Shown here in pieces: positions 1 through 7,364 of a stretch of DNA of 28,846 bases. The notes under the pieces are model-generated. The model saw only the letters and a program-made list of their open reading frames with translations. It searched no databases and had not been told where the DNA came from. The position numbers and the translations under genes are program-made. The stretch comes from QHWK01 sp035315685. GTDB lineage: Bacteria; Acidobacteriota; Vicinamibacteria; Vicinamibacterales; CAVVIG01. Each line of letters opens with the position of its first letter. The stretch's first letter is position 1. The DNA lies in assembly GCA_035315685.1 (NCBI GenBank), contig DATFXR010000578.1:1-28846 (forward strand), written 5' to 3'.

Positions 1-699
1 CGATCGCTTGTCGATCGCCGCTTCCACTTCCGGCGGCACCGAGACGTTCTCGAGGATGAAGCTGGTCATCTCGAGGCCGTACTTCTCGCCGATCGCGGGA
101 TTGATCAGCGGCAGCAGCGCGTCGCCGAGCTCGGAGTAGCGCGTCGCGACGTCGAGCGCCGGAACCTTGGCGCTGGCCAGTGCGTCGCTGAACACGCTGA
201 CGAGGCGCGACCGCATCGCGTCGGCAAACTCGTCGAGCCGGAAGTGCTGGTCGGTCCCGGCTACTTCCTTCAGGAACCGCTGCGGCTGGACGACGCGGAA
301 GTCGTAGGTGCCGAACGCGCGCAGCCGGACGATGCCGAAGTCGGCGTCCCGCATCATCACCGGGTTCGACGTTCCCCATTTGTTGCCGGTGAAGATGCGC
401 GTGACGACGTAGTAGACGTCAGCCTTGAAGGGGGACTCGAAGCCGTATTTCCAGCCTTTCAGCCTCGTCAGGACCGGAATGTTGTCCGTGGTCAGCGTGT
501 ACTTGCCGGGCGCGAACGTATCGCCGAACTGTCCGAGGTAGACGAACTGCGCGACCTGCGACTCGCGAACGATCAGCTGCGCGCCCCGCTTGATTTCCTT
601 GTCGTCGTCAGGGAAGCGGAACGACAGCGTGTCACGCGAGTCGTCGGTCCACTCGATGATGTCGATCAGCTGACCCTTGATGAAATCCATCAGTCCCAT
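1..699 (-). CDS. SPFH-domain / virion-core-like protein (5' part, cut by window edge)
   Basis: Read on the minus strand from an ATG at 699-697, this is an open frame of exactly 233 codons reaching the window edge, so the C-terminus is missing. It begins MGLMDFIKGQLIDIIEW, has a middle with REsQVAQFVYLGQFGDTFAPG (read by eye), and later ISA-free helical segments ending near SVPPEVEAAIDKRS. This arrangement matches the YdjI/virion-core SPFH group: a short N-terminal membrane- or partner-binding stretch, a band-7-like beta domain, then a helical region. Full proteins of this group usually continue for 100 or more residues with a Gly-rich or zinc-ribbon tail, which would lie to the left of the window. 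GGAG sits about 8 bases before the ATG and supports this start. The known role of the group is poorly defined (membrane scaffold or stress related), so function is inferred only at family level. It is divergent from the NifJ-side genes. Confidence 0.8.
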   Translation of the reverse strand, partial: MGLMDFIKGQLIDIIEWTDDSRDTLSFRFPDDDKEIKRGAQLIVRESQVAQFVYLGQFGDTFAPGKYTLTTDNIPVLTRLKGWKYGFESPFKADVYYVVTRIFTGNKWGTSNPVMMRDADFGIVRLRAFGTYDFRVVQPQRFLKEVAGTDQHFRLDEFADAMRSRLVSVFSDALASAKVPALDVATRYSELGDALLPLINPAIGEKYGLEMTSFILENVSVPPEVEAAIDKRS

Positions 700-959
700 G
701 AGGTTGTCTCCGTGGCCGTGTATTGTCGCCCAGATCGACTCTGCCGCGACGAAAAGCTGCCGTTGGCGAGGTTACCGTGGCGCCGGAAAGGTCAGCTGCG
801 TCAACGCGTTCGGCGGTTTCGGCACGCACCGACGAATCTGCAGTCGCGCATCGGGGGTCGGCTCGGCCGGCCGACATTTTTTCCCGCGGCGCCTGTCGAG
901 GAGGTGTATAAGGTACTCACTCGGCAGCCGGAAATTCGTACCGCTCAAGAAGGTGCTCC
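700..959. other. Divergent intergenic region between SPFH gene and small Cys ORF
   Basis: About 260 bases separate the two divergent genes. I see no convincing ORF with a ribosome site. A TATAAG hexamer lies at 907-912 on the plus strand, about 48 bases before the small ORF at 960, and could be a -10 box, but no good -35 is at the proper spacing. On the minus strand an AT-richer pocket (ACAATA, about 721-726) lies just upstream of the SPFH start. Promoters for both directions must be here or nearby, but none can be assigned firmly. Confidence 0.35.
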
Positions 960-1223
960 ATGGCAGAAACGCCGCCCATGGACCGGTCGATCGGCGCTGC
1001 GGCCAACCTCGCTTCCGGAACCAGGCGGACACCCCAAGCCTGCCGCTGGGGCGATTCGACGCTATATCAGCCATTTCCCGAATGGTTGAGCGCGTGGGAC
1101 TCGCCGTGGACGTGCTGCCATCCCGCGCACAGCGGCCCGCTCGAAACCGTCGACACCTGCTCAACCTGTCCCGACTGGAGGCCCGCATCGTCGAAGGGTT
1201 CGCAGTCTTCGAGGGGATCATGA
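960..1223 (+). CDS. Small Cys-rich hypothetical protein overlapping nifJ-like start
   Basis: An 87-aa ORF starts at ATG 960, preceded by AAGAAGG at a suitable distance. Its TGA (1221-1223) overlaps the ATG of the following oxidoreductase (1220) in an ATGA arrangement, the usual sign of translational coupling. The middle has GC-rich third positions and an organised look: a Trp-rich stretch (FPEWLSAWDSPW), then TCCHPAH, then a TCSTCPDW ending, giving CC-H-x2-H and C-x2-C pairs that could hold a metal. The last 20 residues are Ser-rich and look unstructured. I do not recognise the family. It may be a small accessory or assembly factor for the iron-sulfur enzyme downstream, but that is inference from overlap alone. 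The alternative is a chance ORF in a leader region; overlap, ribosome site and Cys pattern make a real gene somewhat more likely than not. Confidence 0.5.
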   Translation: MAETPPMDRSIGAAANLASGTRRTPQACRWGDSTLYQPFPEWLSAWDSPWTCCHPAHSGPLETVDTCSTCPDWRPASSKGSQSSRGS

Positions 1224-4200
1224 TCGAGAAACCTCGCTATCCGGGGATCCGCGTCACCGCGAACGGAAACCAGCTCGTGTCGTACCACACCGAAACGCGG
1301 ATCGCCGAGGCCGGTGTGTTCTACCCGATCACGCCCTCCACCGAGGGCGGGGAGCTGTATCAACAGGCGTTCGCCGAAGGCAAACTCAACGTCTTCGGGC
1401 GCAACACGATTGCCGTCGAAGCCGAGGGGGAGCACGCCGCCCAGGGTGGCGCGATCGCTCACTCGGTCTGCGGCAAGCGGGTCGTCAACTATACGTCGGG
1501 TCAGGGCGTCGTCTACGGGGTCGAGCAGTATTACCACGCCCCGGGCAAGTGTTCGACGATGGTGCTGGAGGTGGCCGCGCGCGCGCTCACCAAGCACGCG
1601 CTGAACGTGCACTGCGGACACGACGACGTCTACGGTGCGCTCGACACCGGCTGGATCATCGTCTTCGGAAAGGACGCCCAGCAGGCCGCGGACCAGGCGT
1701 TGATCCTGCGGCGCGTCACCGAGTTGAGTCTCACTCCCGGGATGAACGTGATGGACGGCTTCCTCACGTCCCATCTCGAGCGGACGTTTTACAAGCACGA
1801 GTCGGAGCTGATTCGCGAGTACCTCGGCGCGCCCGACGATTTGATCGACTGTCCAACCGAAGCCCAGCGGCGGCTGTTCGGTCCGAAACGGCGCCGCGTG
1901 CCCCGCATGATCGACCTGACCAATCCCGTGCTCCTGGGCCCCGTGCAGAACCAGGAGCACTACATGCAGGGCGTCGTGGCCCGCCGGGACAACTTCACCG
2001 AGCCGATCCTCGAATTCTTCGAGGCCGCATATCGCGATTTCGGCGGGATGACTGGCCGCCACTACGGCCTCGTCAGCCAGTACAAGACCGACGATGCCGA
2101 CACGGTGTTCGTGTCGCTGGGCTCGGCGGCGGAGAACATCGAAGCGGCCGTGGACTACTTGCGCGAGCGACGAAACGCGAAAGTCGGCTCGATCCACATC
2201 AACGTGTTCCGGCCGTTCCCGGAAGCGGCGATTGTGCAAGCGCTCGCCGGCAAGAAGAACGTCATCATCCTCGAGCGTACCGACGAGCCGATGGCCGGCG
2301 ACAACCCCATGGGGCGCGACGTGCGCACCGCCCTGCACAAGGCGCTGCAGCACGAGAACGGTCTGCCCGCGATCTCGACCGATCAGATGCCGCGTCTCTT
2401 CGGCGGGGTCTACGGCCTCGGGTCGCGCGACTTCAGACCGGAGCATACGATTGGTGCGTACGAGTTCGCGATTGGCGAGCGCGCGCGGAAGGACGGCAAG
2501 CGCGCCGCAGACGGCGTCTCGTTCATGGTGCTCGGCGTGGACCACCCCTTTGGGGTGAAGTCCGACGATACACCCTCGTTACTCCCCGAAGGGTCGATCG
2601 CGGTCCGCTTTCACTCGGTCGGCGGCTGGGGCGCGATCACGACCGGCAAGAACCTCGGCGCGATCATCGGCGACCTGAACGATTTGCTCTATGAACGCGA
2701 CCGAATCGTCGACGAGTTCGGCAACCCGAAAGAGATCATCCACGTCAGCGCGAACCCGAAGTACGGGTCGGAAAAGAAAGGCGCCCCGACAGCCTATTTC
2801 ATGATCGCGGGACCCGAGCGGATCCGGGTGAACTGCGATCTGCGCCACGTCAACGTGGTGCTGTGCTGCGATCCGAAGGCGTTCACCCACACCAACCCGC
2901 TCGACGGCATGTCGGAAGGCGGCTGCCTGCTCTGGGAGTCCGAGGAGGAAGGCGAGCAGGCCTGGGAACGCCTGCCGATCTGGGCGCGGCGGCAGATCAT
3001 CGACAAGAAGATCCGCGTGTTCACGCTGCCCGGGTTCCAGATTGCGCGCAAGGCCACCGACCGCGGCGACCTGCAGCTGCGCATGCAGGGCAACGCGTTC
3101 CTCGGCGGGTTCTTCGCGGTATCGCCGCTCCTCCATGAATTCGGCATCACGCCGGAGCAGTTCCGCGAGGCCGTGCACAAGCAGTACGTCAAGAAGTTCG
3201 GCCGCCTCGGCGACGCGGTCGTGACGTCCAACATGGAGGTCATGACCCAGGGCTTCGAGCGCGTCCGCGAGATTCGCGTCGGCGAGCTCGGGGCCGCCGA
3301 TCGATCGACGCTGCGCGGCCAGGCGCTGCTGCCAGTGGTCGCCGCCGACGGAGACGGCCACGGGAGCGGCTGCGGATCCGGGTGCCGCTCGCACGAGGTG
3401 CCCGACGGCCAGATGGATCGGACGCCGTTCACGCGGATCAACGACTTCAACGCCCTGTTCCGCGGGGGGTTGGGCTACAACCAGCCGGCGAACGCGTACG
3501 CGGCGCTCGGCGTCATGGCCGCGAGCAGCGGCGACACGGCGTCGAAATACGTCGCGCGGCGCGAGACGCCGCTCTATATTCCTGAAAACTGCACGCAGTG
3601 CATGGAGTGCATCGCGGTGTGCCCCGACACCGCCCTGCCCAACTGCTCGCAGGATCTGGACACGATCCTGCGAACGGCCGTCAGCCACTACGTGTCGGAT
3701 GCCGGCGAGCGGGAGAAGATGCTCCACCTCGTCCCCGAGATCGAAAGCCGCACGCGGGCGATCATGCGGGAGACCCTGGCGAAGGATCCGCCGCCGCTGC
3801 AGCAGATCATCAAGACGGTGACCAACGAGGTGAATGGCTTCTCGCCGCAGGCCAAGCGCGAGTTCTTCGAGATCATCGACAAAGTGCCGCTGGCCTATCA
3901 AAAGGCGAATGCGATCTTCGCGACGCCCGAGAAGAAGACCGCCGGCGGTGGCGGCGTGTTCTCGATCTTCGTCTCGGACCTCTGCAAGGGGTGCGCGGCC
4001 TGCGTGACCGCGTGCGGCGAGCATCGTGCGCTGCGAATGGTGCTGGAAACCGAAGACGTCAACGCGGAGCACGAGAGCGGCACAGCGTTTCTGAATCTCC
4101 TGCCGGATACGCCGCAGAAGTATCTCGGACTGTACAGCGACACGCGGCCGCAGGATTCCAAGACCGCGACGCTGCGCAACATGCTGATGGTGCGGCGGAA

Positions 4201-6004
4201 TTACGACGCGCTCGTCTCAGGTGACGGGGCCTGCGCCGGCTGCGGCGAGAAGAGCATCCTGCGGGCGATTGCCGCCGTCACCGAGGCGTTCATGCGCCCC
4301 GTGTTCCACGCGAAGGCCGACCGGCTCCGCGCCACCGCCAACCGTCTGGACACGATCGGTGTCGCCAAACTGGCCGCACTCCGCGAGCGGAATCTCGAGG
4401 AGTACACCCTCCTGCGCCAGGTTGTGGCTCATCTCCTCATGGGGCTGGGCGGCGAGGACGACAAGGACACGAAGGCGCGGATCGCCACGCACGGGCCGAT
4501 CTCCGACCAGGACATCGTCGACGCGCTGACGACCGTGATGCGTCAGGAGGCGTTCAACCACAAGAACCTGCAGTCGGTTGACGGACGCCTGGCCAACGGC
4601 ATGTCGGTCATGGCGATGGCGGCGCACACCGGGTGCAACACGGTCTATGGATCGACGCCGCCGAACAATCCGCATCCCTATCCGTGGATGAACTCGCTGT
4701 TCCAGGACGGCATCACCGTCGGATGGCTCATCGGTGAGAGCTTCATCGTCGACCATGGCCGCCGGTCGGTCGTCCCGGAGCGCCTGGCGGCCGCGCTGAT
4801 GGACCGCGAGCAGGACGTCATCAGCCCGCGCGAGTACTACGAATACGTGCACTTCAGCGACGCGGTCATGACCGATCAGGAGATCCTCGAGCTGCCGAAG
4901 GTGTGGGTCGTCGGCGGCGACGGCGGTATGGGCGACATCGGCTACCAGAACATGTCGAAAGTCGTGCTGCAGAACCGCCCGAACGTGAAGGCGGTGATGC
5001 TCGACACGCAGGTGTATTCCAACACCGGCGGCCAGAACTCGGACTCGACGCCGATGCTGGGCGGCAACGACATGAACATGTTCGGCGCGGCCACGCAGGG
5101 CAAGAATGTCGAGAAGAAGACGGTGGCGGAGACGTTCCTCGCCGGGCACGGCTCGCCCTTCGTCGCGCAGGTCTCGATCGCGAATGCCCCGAAGCTGTAC
5201 CGGGCGATCCTGGACGGCGTCGAGTACCGCGGCACGGCGTTCCTCCAGTGCTTCACGACGTGCCAGCCCGAGCACGGGGTGGCCGACGACATGGCGCTCG
5301 ACCAGGCGCAGCGCGTGCGCGATTCCCGTGGCGCGCCGGAGTTCGTCTTCAATCCACGTCTCGGCGAAACCTATCAGGAGGCCATCGACATCAAAGGCAA
5401 CCCCTCGGTTGACCTGGATTGGTACGAGACCAAGTTGAAGGGCTCGAACGAGCCGTATCGGTACACGGTGGCCCACTGGTGCGCCACCGAGGCGCGCTTC
5501 CGCAACCATCTGAGGAAAATCAAGCAGGACGATGTCGCGAAACTGATCCCGCTGGAGAACATGCTGGTGCGCATCACCCAGCAGGATGTGGTCTACCGAC
5601 GGTATCTGCATCCGGATCACCGCTCGTTCGTTCCGGACTTCGGCGTCTATATCAAGGTCCAGGGAGTCAACGGCGATGCCGAGTACCGGTCGATCTCGCG
5701 GCAGCTGGTGCTCTTCTGCGTGGAACGCCGCAAGGCGTGGCGCATGTTGCAGAGCAAGGCTGGCATCGAGAATCGGGAATACAAGGCGCAGCGCGCCGTA
5801 CTGGCCGACGTGGACGCCGGCAGGATCTCCAAAGCCGATCTGTTCGCGCGTGCCGAGGAGTTGATAAAAGAGCGGATGCCGAAGCCGGCGCCGGCACACA
5901 GGCCGGCCGAGCCGAGAGCCGCCGCGACGGGACCGGCCATCCCGCCCGCTGCGGCGCGGCCTCCCGCACCAGCCACGCAACCAGGCGGCGCATCGACGGC
6001 CTAG
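1220..6004 (+). CDS. nifJ: Single-chain 2-oxoacid (pyruvate):ferredoxin/flavodoxin oxidoreductase, NifJ-like
   Basis: The 1594-aa product joins all parts of a pyruvate:ferredoxin oxidoreductase in one chain. Domains in order: N-terminal substrate/TPP-pyrimidine domain (YPITPS at about 35-40), domain II, gamma domain (VGGWGAITTGKNLGAIIG), a ferredoxin domain with two 4Fe-4S motifs (C791-x2-C794-x2-C797-x3-C801 and C922-x2-C925-x2-C928-x3-C932), then the TPP-binding domain with CAGC at 1005-1008 and GDGGMGDIG at 1233-1241, followed by SNTGGQNSD. The family decarboxylates a 2-oxoacid with CoA to acyl-CoA, or the reverse, and passes electrons to ferredoxin or flavodoxin in the cytoplasm. Typical NifJ is about 1170-1200 aa; this one is some 400 longer, with insertions around both ferredoxin motifs and TPP halves and a Pro/Ala-rich tail from about 1555. 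The start at 1220 is chosen because similarity begins there (YPGIRVTANGNQLV) and AGGGG precedes it; the frame is open farther upstream but that part looks non-coding. The exact substrate cannot be read from sequence. Confidence 0.9.
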   Translation: MIEKPRYPGIRVTANGNQLVSYHTETRIAEAGVFYPITPSTEGGELYQQAFAEGKLNVFGRNTIAVEAEGEHAAQGGAIAHSVCGKRVVNYTSGQGVVYGVEQYYHAPGKCSTMVLEVAARALTKHALNVHCGHDDVYGALDTGWIIVFGKDAQQAADQALILRRVTELSLTPGMNVMDGFLTSHLERTFYKHESELIREYLGAPDDLIDCPTEAQRRLFGPKRRRVPRMIDLTNPVLLGPVQNQEHYMQGVVARRDNFTEPILEFFEAAYRDFGGMTGRHYGLVSQYKTDDADTVFVSLGSAAENIEAAVDYLRERRNAKVGSIHINVFRPFPEAAIVQALAGKKNVIILERTDEPMAGDNPMGRDVRTALHKALQHENGLPAISTDQMPRLFGGVYGLGSRDFRPEHTIGAYEFAIGERARKDGKRAADGVSFMVLGVDHPFGVKSDDTPSLLPEGSIAVRFHSVGGWGAITTGKNLGAIIGDLNDLLYERDRIVDEFGNPKEIIHVSANPKYGSEKKGAPTAYFMIAGPERIRVNCDLRHVNVVLCCDPKAFTHTNPLDGMSEGGCLLWESEEEGEQAWERLPIWARRQIIDKKIRVFTLPGFQIARKATDRGDLQLRMQGNAFLGGFFAVSPLLHEFGITPEQFREAVHKQYVKKFGRLGDAVVTSNMEVMTQGFERVREIRVGELGAADRSTLRGQALLPVVAADGDGHGSGCGSGCRSHEVPDGQMDRTPFTRINDFNALFRGGLGYNQPANAYAALGVMAASSGDTASKYVARRETPLYIPENCTQCMECIAVCPDTALPNCSQDLDTILRTAVSHYVSDAGEREKMLHLVPEIESRTRAIMRETLAKDPPPLQQIIKTVTNEVNGFSPQAKREFFEIIDKVPLAYQKANAIFATPEKKTAGGGGVFSIFVSDLCKGCAACVTACGEHRALRMVLETEDVNAEHESGTAFLNLLPDTPQKYLGLYSDTRPQDSKTATLRNMLMVRRNYDALVSGDGACAGCGEKSILRAIAAVTEAFMRPVFHAKADRLRATANRLDTIGVAKLAALRERNLEEYTLLRQVVAHLLMGLGGEDDKDTKARIATHGPISDQDIVDALTTVMRQEAFNHKNLQSVDGRLANGMSVMAMAAHTGCNTVYGSTPPNNPHPYPWMNSLFQDGITVGWLIGESFIVDHGRRSVVPERLAAALMDREQDVISPREYYEYVHFSDAVMTDQEILELPKVWVVGGDGGMGDIGYQNMSKVVLQNRPNVKAVMLDTQVYSNTGGQNSDSTPMLGGNDMNMFGAATQGKNVEKKTVAETFLAGHGSPFVAQVSIANAPKLYRAILDGVEYRGTAFLQCFTTCQPEHGVADDMALDQAQRVRDSRGAPEFVFNPRLGETYQEAIDIKGNPSVDLDWYETKLKGSNEPYRYTVAHWCATEARFRNHLRKIKQDDVAKLIPLENMLVRITQQDVVYRRYLHPDHRSFVPDFGVYIKVQGVNGDAEYRSISRQLVLFCVERRKAWRMLQSKAGIENREYKAQRAVLADVDAGRISKADLFARAEELIKERMPKPAPAHRPAEPRAAATGPAIPPAAARPPAPATQPGGASTA

Positions 6005-6015
6005 GGTTGCGTCGA

Positions 6016-6050
6016 GTTCAACGAACCCGCTCTTGCTGAGCCTGTTGAAC
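6016..6050 (+). terminator. Possible hairpin after nifJ-like gene
   Basis: GTTCAAC (6016-6022) and GTTGAAC (6044-6050) are perfect inverted copies, with an inner GCTC/GAGC pair inside the loop. The hairpin sits 12 bases after the oxidoreductase stop and 86 bases before the osmC-like start, which fits a transcription end. No T-run follows, so intrinsic termination is uncertain. Confidence 0.35.
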
Positions 6051-6135
6051 GACGAGCTGTCCCTCGTGATTCGACTGGTTCATCAGGGGCGATGTCTGCC
6101 AAAATCCTGCCGCGTCTCTTGCGAAAGGACCGACT

Positions 6136-6558
6136 ATGAAGCGAAGCGCGAGTGCTGTGTGGAATGGAGGGCTGAAAGACGGGCAGGGCACCGTCTCGTC
6201 GGAAAGTGGCGCGCTGTCCTCGACGCCTTACAACTTCCGGCAGCGGTTCGAGAACGAGAAGGGGACGAACCCCGAGGAACTTGTTGCCGCCGCGCACGCT
6301 GCGTGCTTTTCGATGGCGCTGTCGCTGTTCATGGCGAACGAAGGATTGACGCCGGAGAGTATCGACACGACCGCGACGGCCAACTTCGAGAACGTCAACG
6401 GCGCCTGGACCGTGACGTCGAGCCACCTGGAGACTCAAGTCAAGAGCCCGAGCGCCGATCCGGCGAAATTTCAGAAAGCCGCGGAAGGGGCGAAAGCCGG
6501 CTGTCCGATCTCGCGCCTCCTGAACACGACCATCACGATGAACGCCAGGCTTGTCTGA
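6136..6558 (+). CDS. osmC: OsmC/Ohr-family peroxiredoxin-like protein
   Basis: A 140-aa protein of normal OsmC length. It shows the two conserved cysteine contexts of the family: NPEELVAAAHAACFSMAL with Cys57, and AGCPISRLLNTTITMNA with Cys123. In this family the first Cys reduces organic hydroperoxides and the second resolves the disulfide, with lipoyl-type reductants, in the cytoplasm as a dimer. The start at 6136 is preceded by AAAGGA at good spacing, and MKRSASAVWNGGLKDGQGTV is the usual N-terminus of the OsmC (rather than Ohr) branch. It stands alone, converging with the CBS gene on the other strand. I am confident of the family and moderately confident of the OsmC sub-branch. Confidence 0.93.
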   Translation: MKRSASAVWNGGLKDGQGTVSSESGALSSTPYNFRQRFENEKGTNPEELVAAAHAACFSMALSLFMANEGLTPESIDTTATANFENVNGAWTVTSSHLETQVKSPSADPAKFQKAAEGAKAGCPISRLLNTTITMNARLV

Positions 6559-6611
6559 CGTCGTGGGTCGGCATGGTGCCAAGGACGCGCTGCACGGGTT
6601 CGAACCGCGCC

Positions 6612-7061
6612 CTACGGCCGGTTCGAGACGTCGCCCGGCACGTAGTGGACGTACGCATTCAGGAGAGTAATGGTCTCGGCCTTGTCGTCCAGGTCGACCG
6701 CCATCAGGTCGCGCATCGAGATGATGCCGGCCATCCGTTCGTTGTCGAGCACGATCAGATGCCGAATGCGCGCCTGACGCATCCGGTCGAGACACTTTTC
6801 ATAGCTGTCGCCGACGTCCGCCACGACGAGCGTGGACGACATCACGTCGCGAACGAGCGTGCGCGCCGGATCGATGCCCGCGGCGACGATGCGAACGAGT
6901 GCGTCACGCTCGGTGAAGATGCCGACGATGCGATCCCCGTCGGTGACTGGCACGGCACCGATGTGACGGTCGGCCATGACGCTCGCCGCCTCCTTCACCG
7001 AGGTCATGCAGTCGACTGTCACGATGTCCTGCCCGCGGACAATGTCTCTGGCGGATTTCAT
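6612..7061 (-). CDS. Paired CBS-domain protein
   Basis: A 149-aa protein consisting of two tandem CBS motifs, roughly residues 8-65 (VKEAASVMADRHIGAVPVTD and GIFTERD) and 75-130 (MRQARIRHLIVLDNERMAGIISMRDLM). Stand-alone CBS pairs bind adenine nucleotides or similar ligands and act as sensors or modulators; the partner is unknown here. The start at 7061 is picked over longer in-frame starts because GGAGAGGA lies 5-8 bases upstream and the product begins MKSARDIVRG, as in related short CBS proteins. The reading frame upstream to 7343 is open but has no CBS-like content. It converges with the osmC-like gene, leaving 53 bases between stops. Confidence 0.9.
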   Translation of the reverse strand: MKSARDIVRGQDIVTVDCMTSVKEAASVMADRHIGAVPVTDGDRIVGIFTERDALVRIVAAGIDPARTLVRDVMSSTLVVADVGDSYEKCLDRMRQARIRHLIVLDNERMAGIISMRDLMAVDLDDKAETITLLNAYVHYVPGDVSNRP

Positions 7062-7364
7062 GCGATCCTCTCCGCGCTGGCGCGCTGTCGGTGGACGCGT
7101 CTGTTGGGCGACGAAGGACGGCTGGAGGAAACGTCTGAGCGGCGCACCGTCGATGGCTCGACAAATTCTCCGCGCGGCGCGCCGTCGATCTTCAAGGTGG
7201 CGCCTCCCTGGCGGGCCAGCCGAACAAGGTCGGATGAGTGGCTGGCGTAATCCCTGCCATTCTACGCGGCTCGTTCGAGTCGTCAAGAGACGTTCACGAA
7301 AGGGGACCTCTAGTTTCGGACTGCTGGGGTTGTTCGGAAACACAACCGGCGAGGCGACTGGCGA
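7062..7364. other. Intergenic region between permease (end) and CBS gene (start)
   Basis: About 300 bases with no supported gene. It must carry the promoter of the minus-strand CBS gene, though I cannot pick clear boxes. Close to the permease stop there is an inverted repeat GGTTGT (7328-7333) / ACAACC (7342-7347), which could be the permease's transcription end on the minus strand; it lacks a T-run. Confidence 0.3.

Noticed and set aside
677..1219. In-frame N-terminal extension of the oxidoreductase by about 180 codons.
   Set aside because: Its translation is Arg/Pro-rich without family similarity and crosses a divergent promoter region; the conserved part starts at 1220.
4217..5980. Very long antisense open frame (587 codons) inside the oxidoreductase gene, and similar ones at 1067-2545 and 2579-4072.
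   Set aside because: Long open antisense frames are common in GC-rich genes, and their products are Arg/His/Val-rich with no motifs.
6597..6606. GGTTCGAACC palindrome, considered as a tRNA T-arm or attachment site.
   Set aside because: The flanking bases do not form a T-stem, acceptor stem or anticodon arm, and there is no integrase or duplicated copy.
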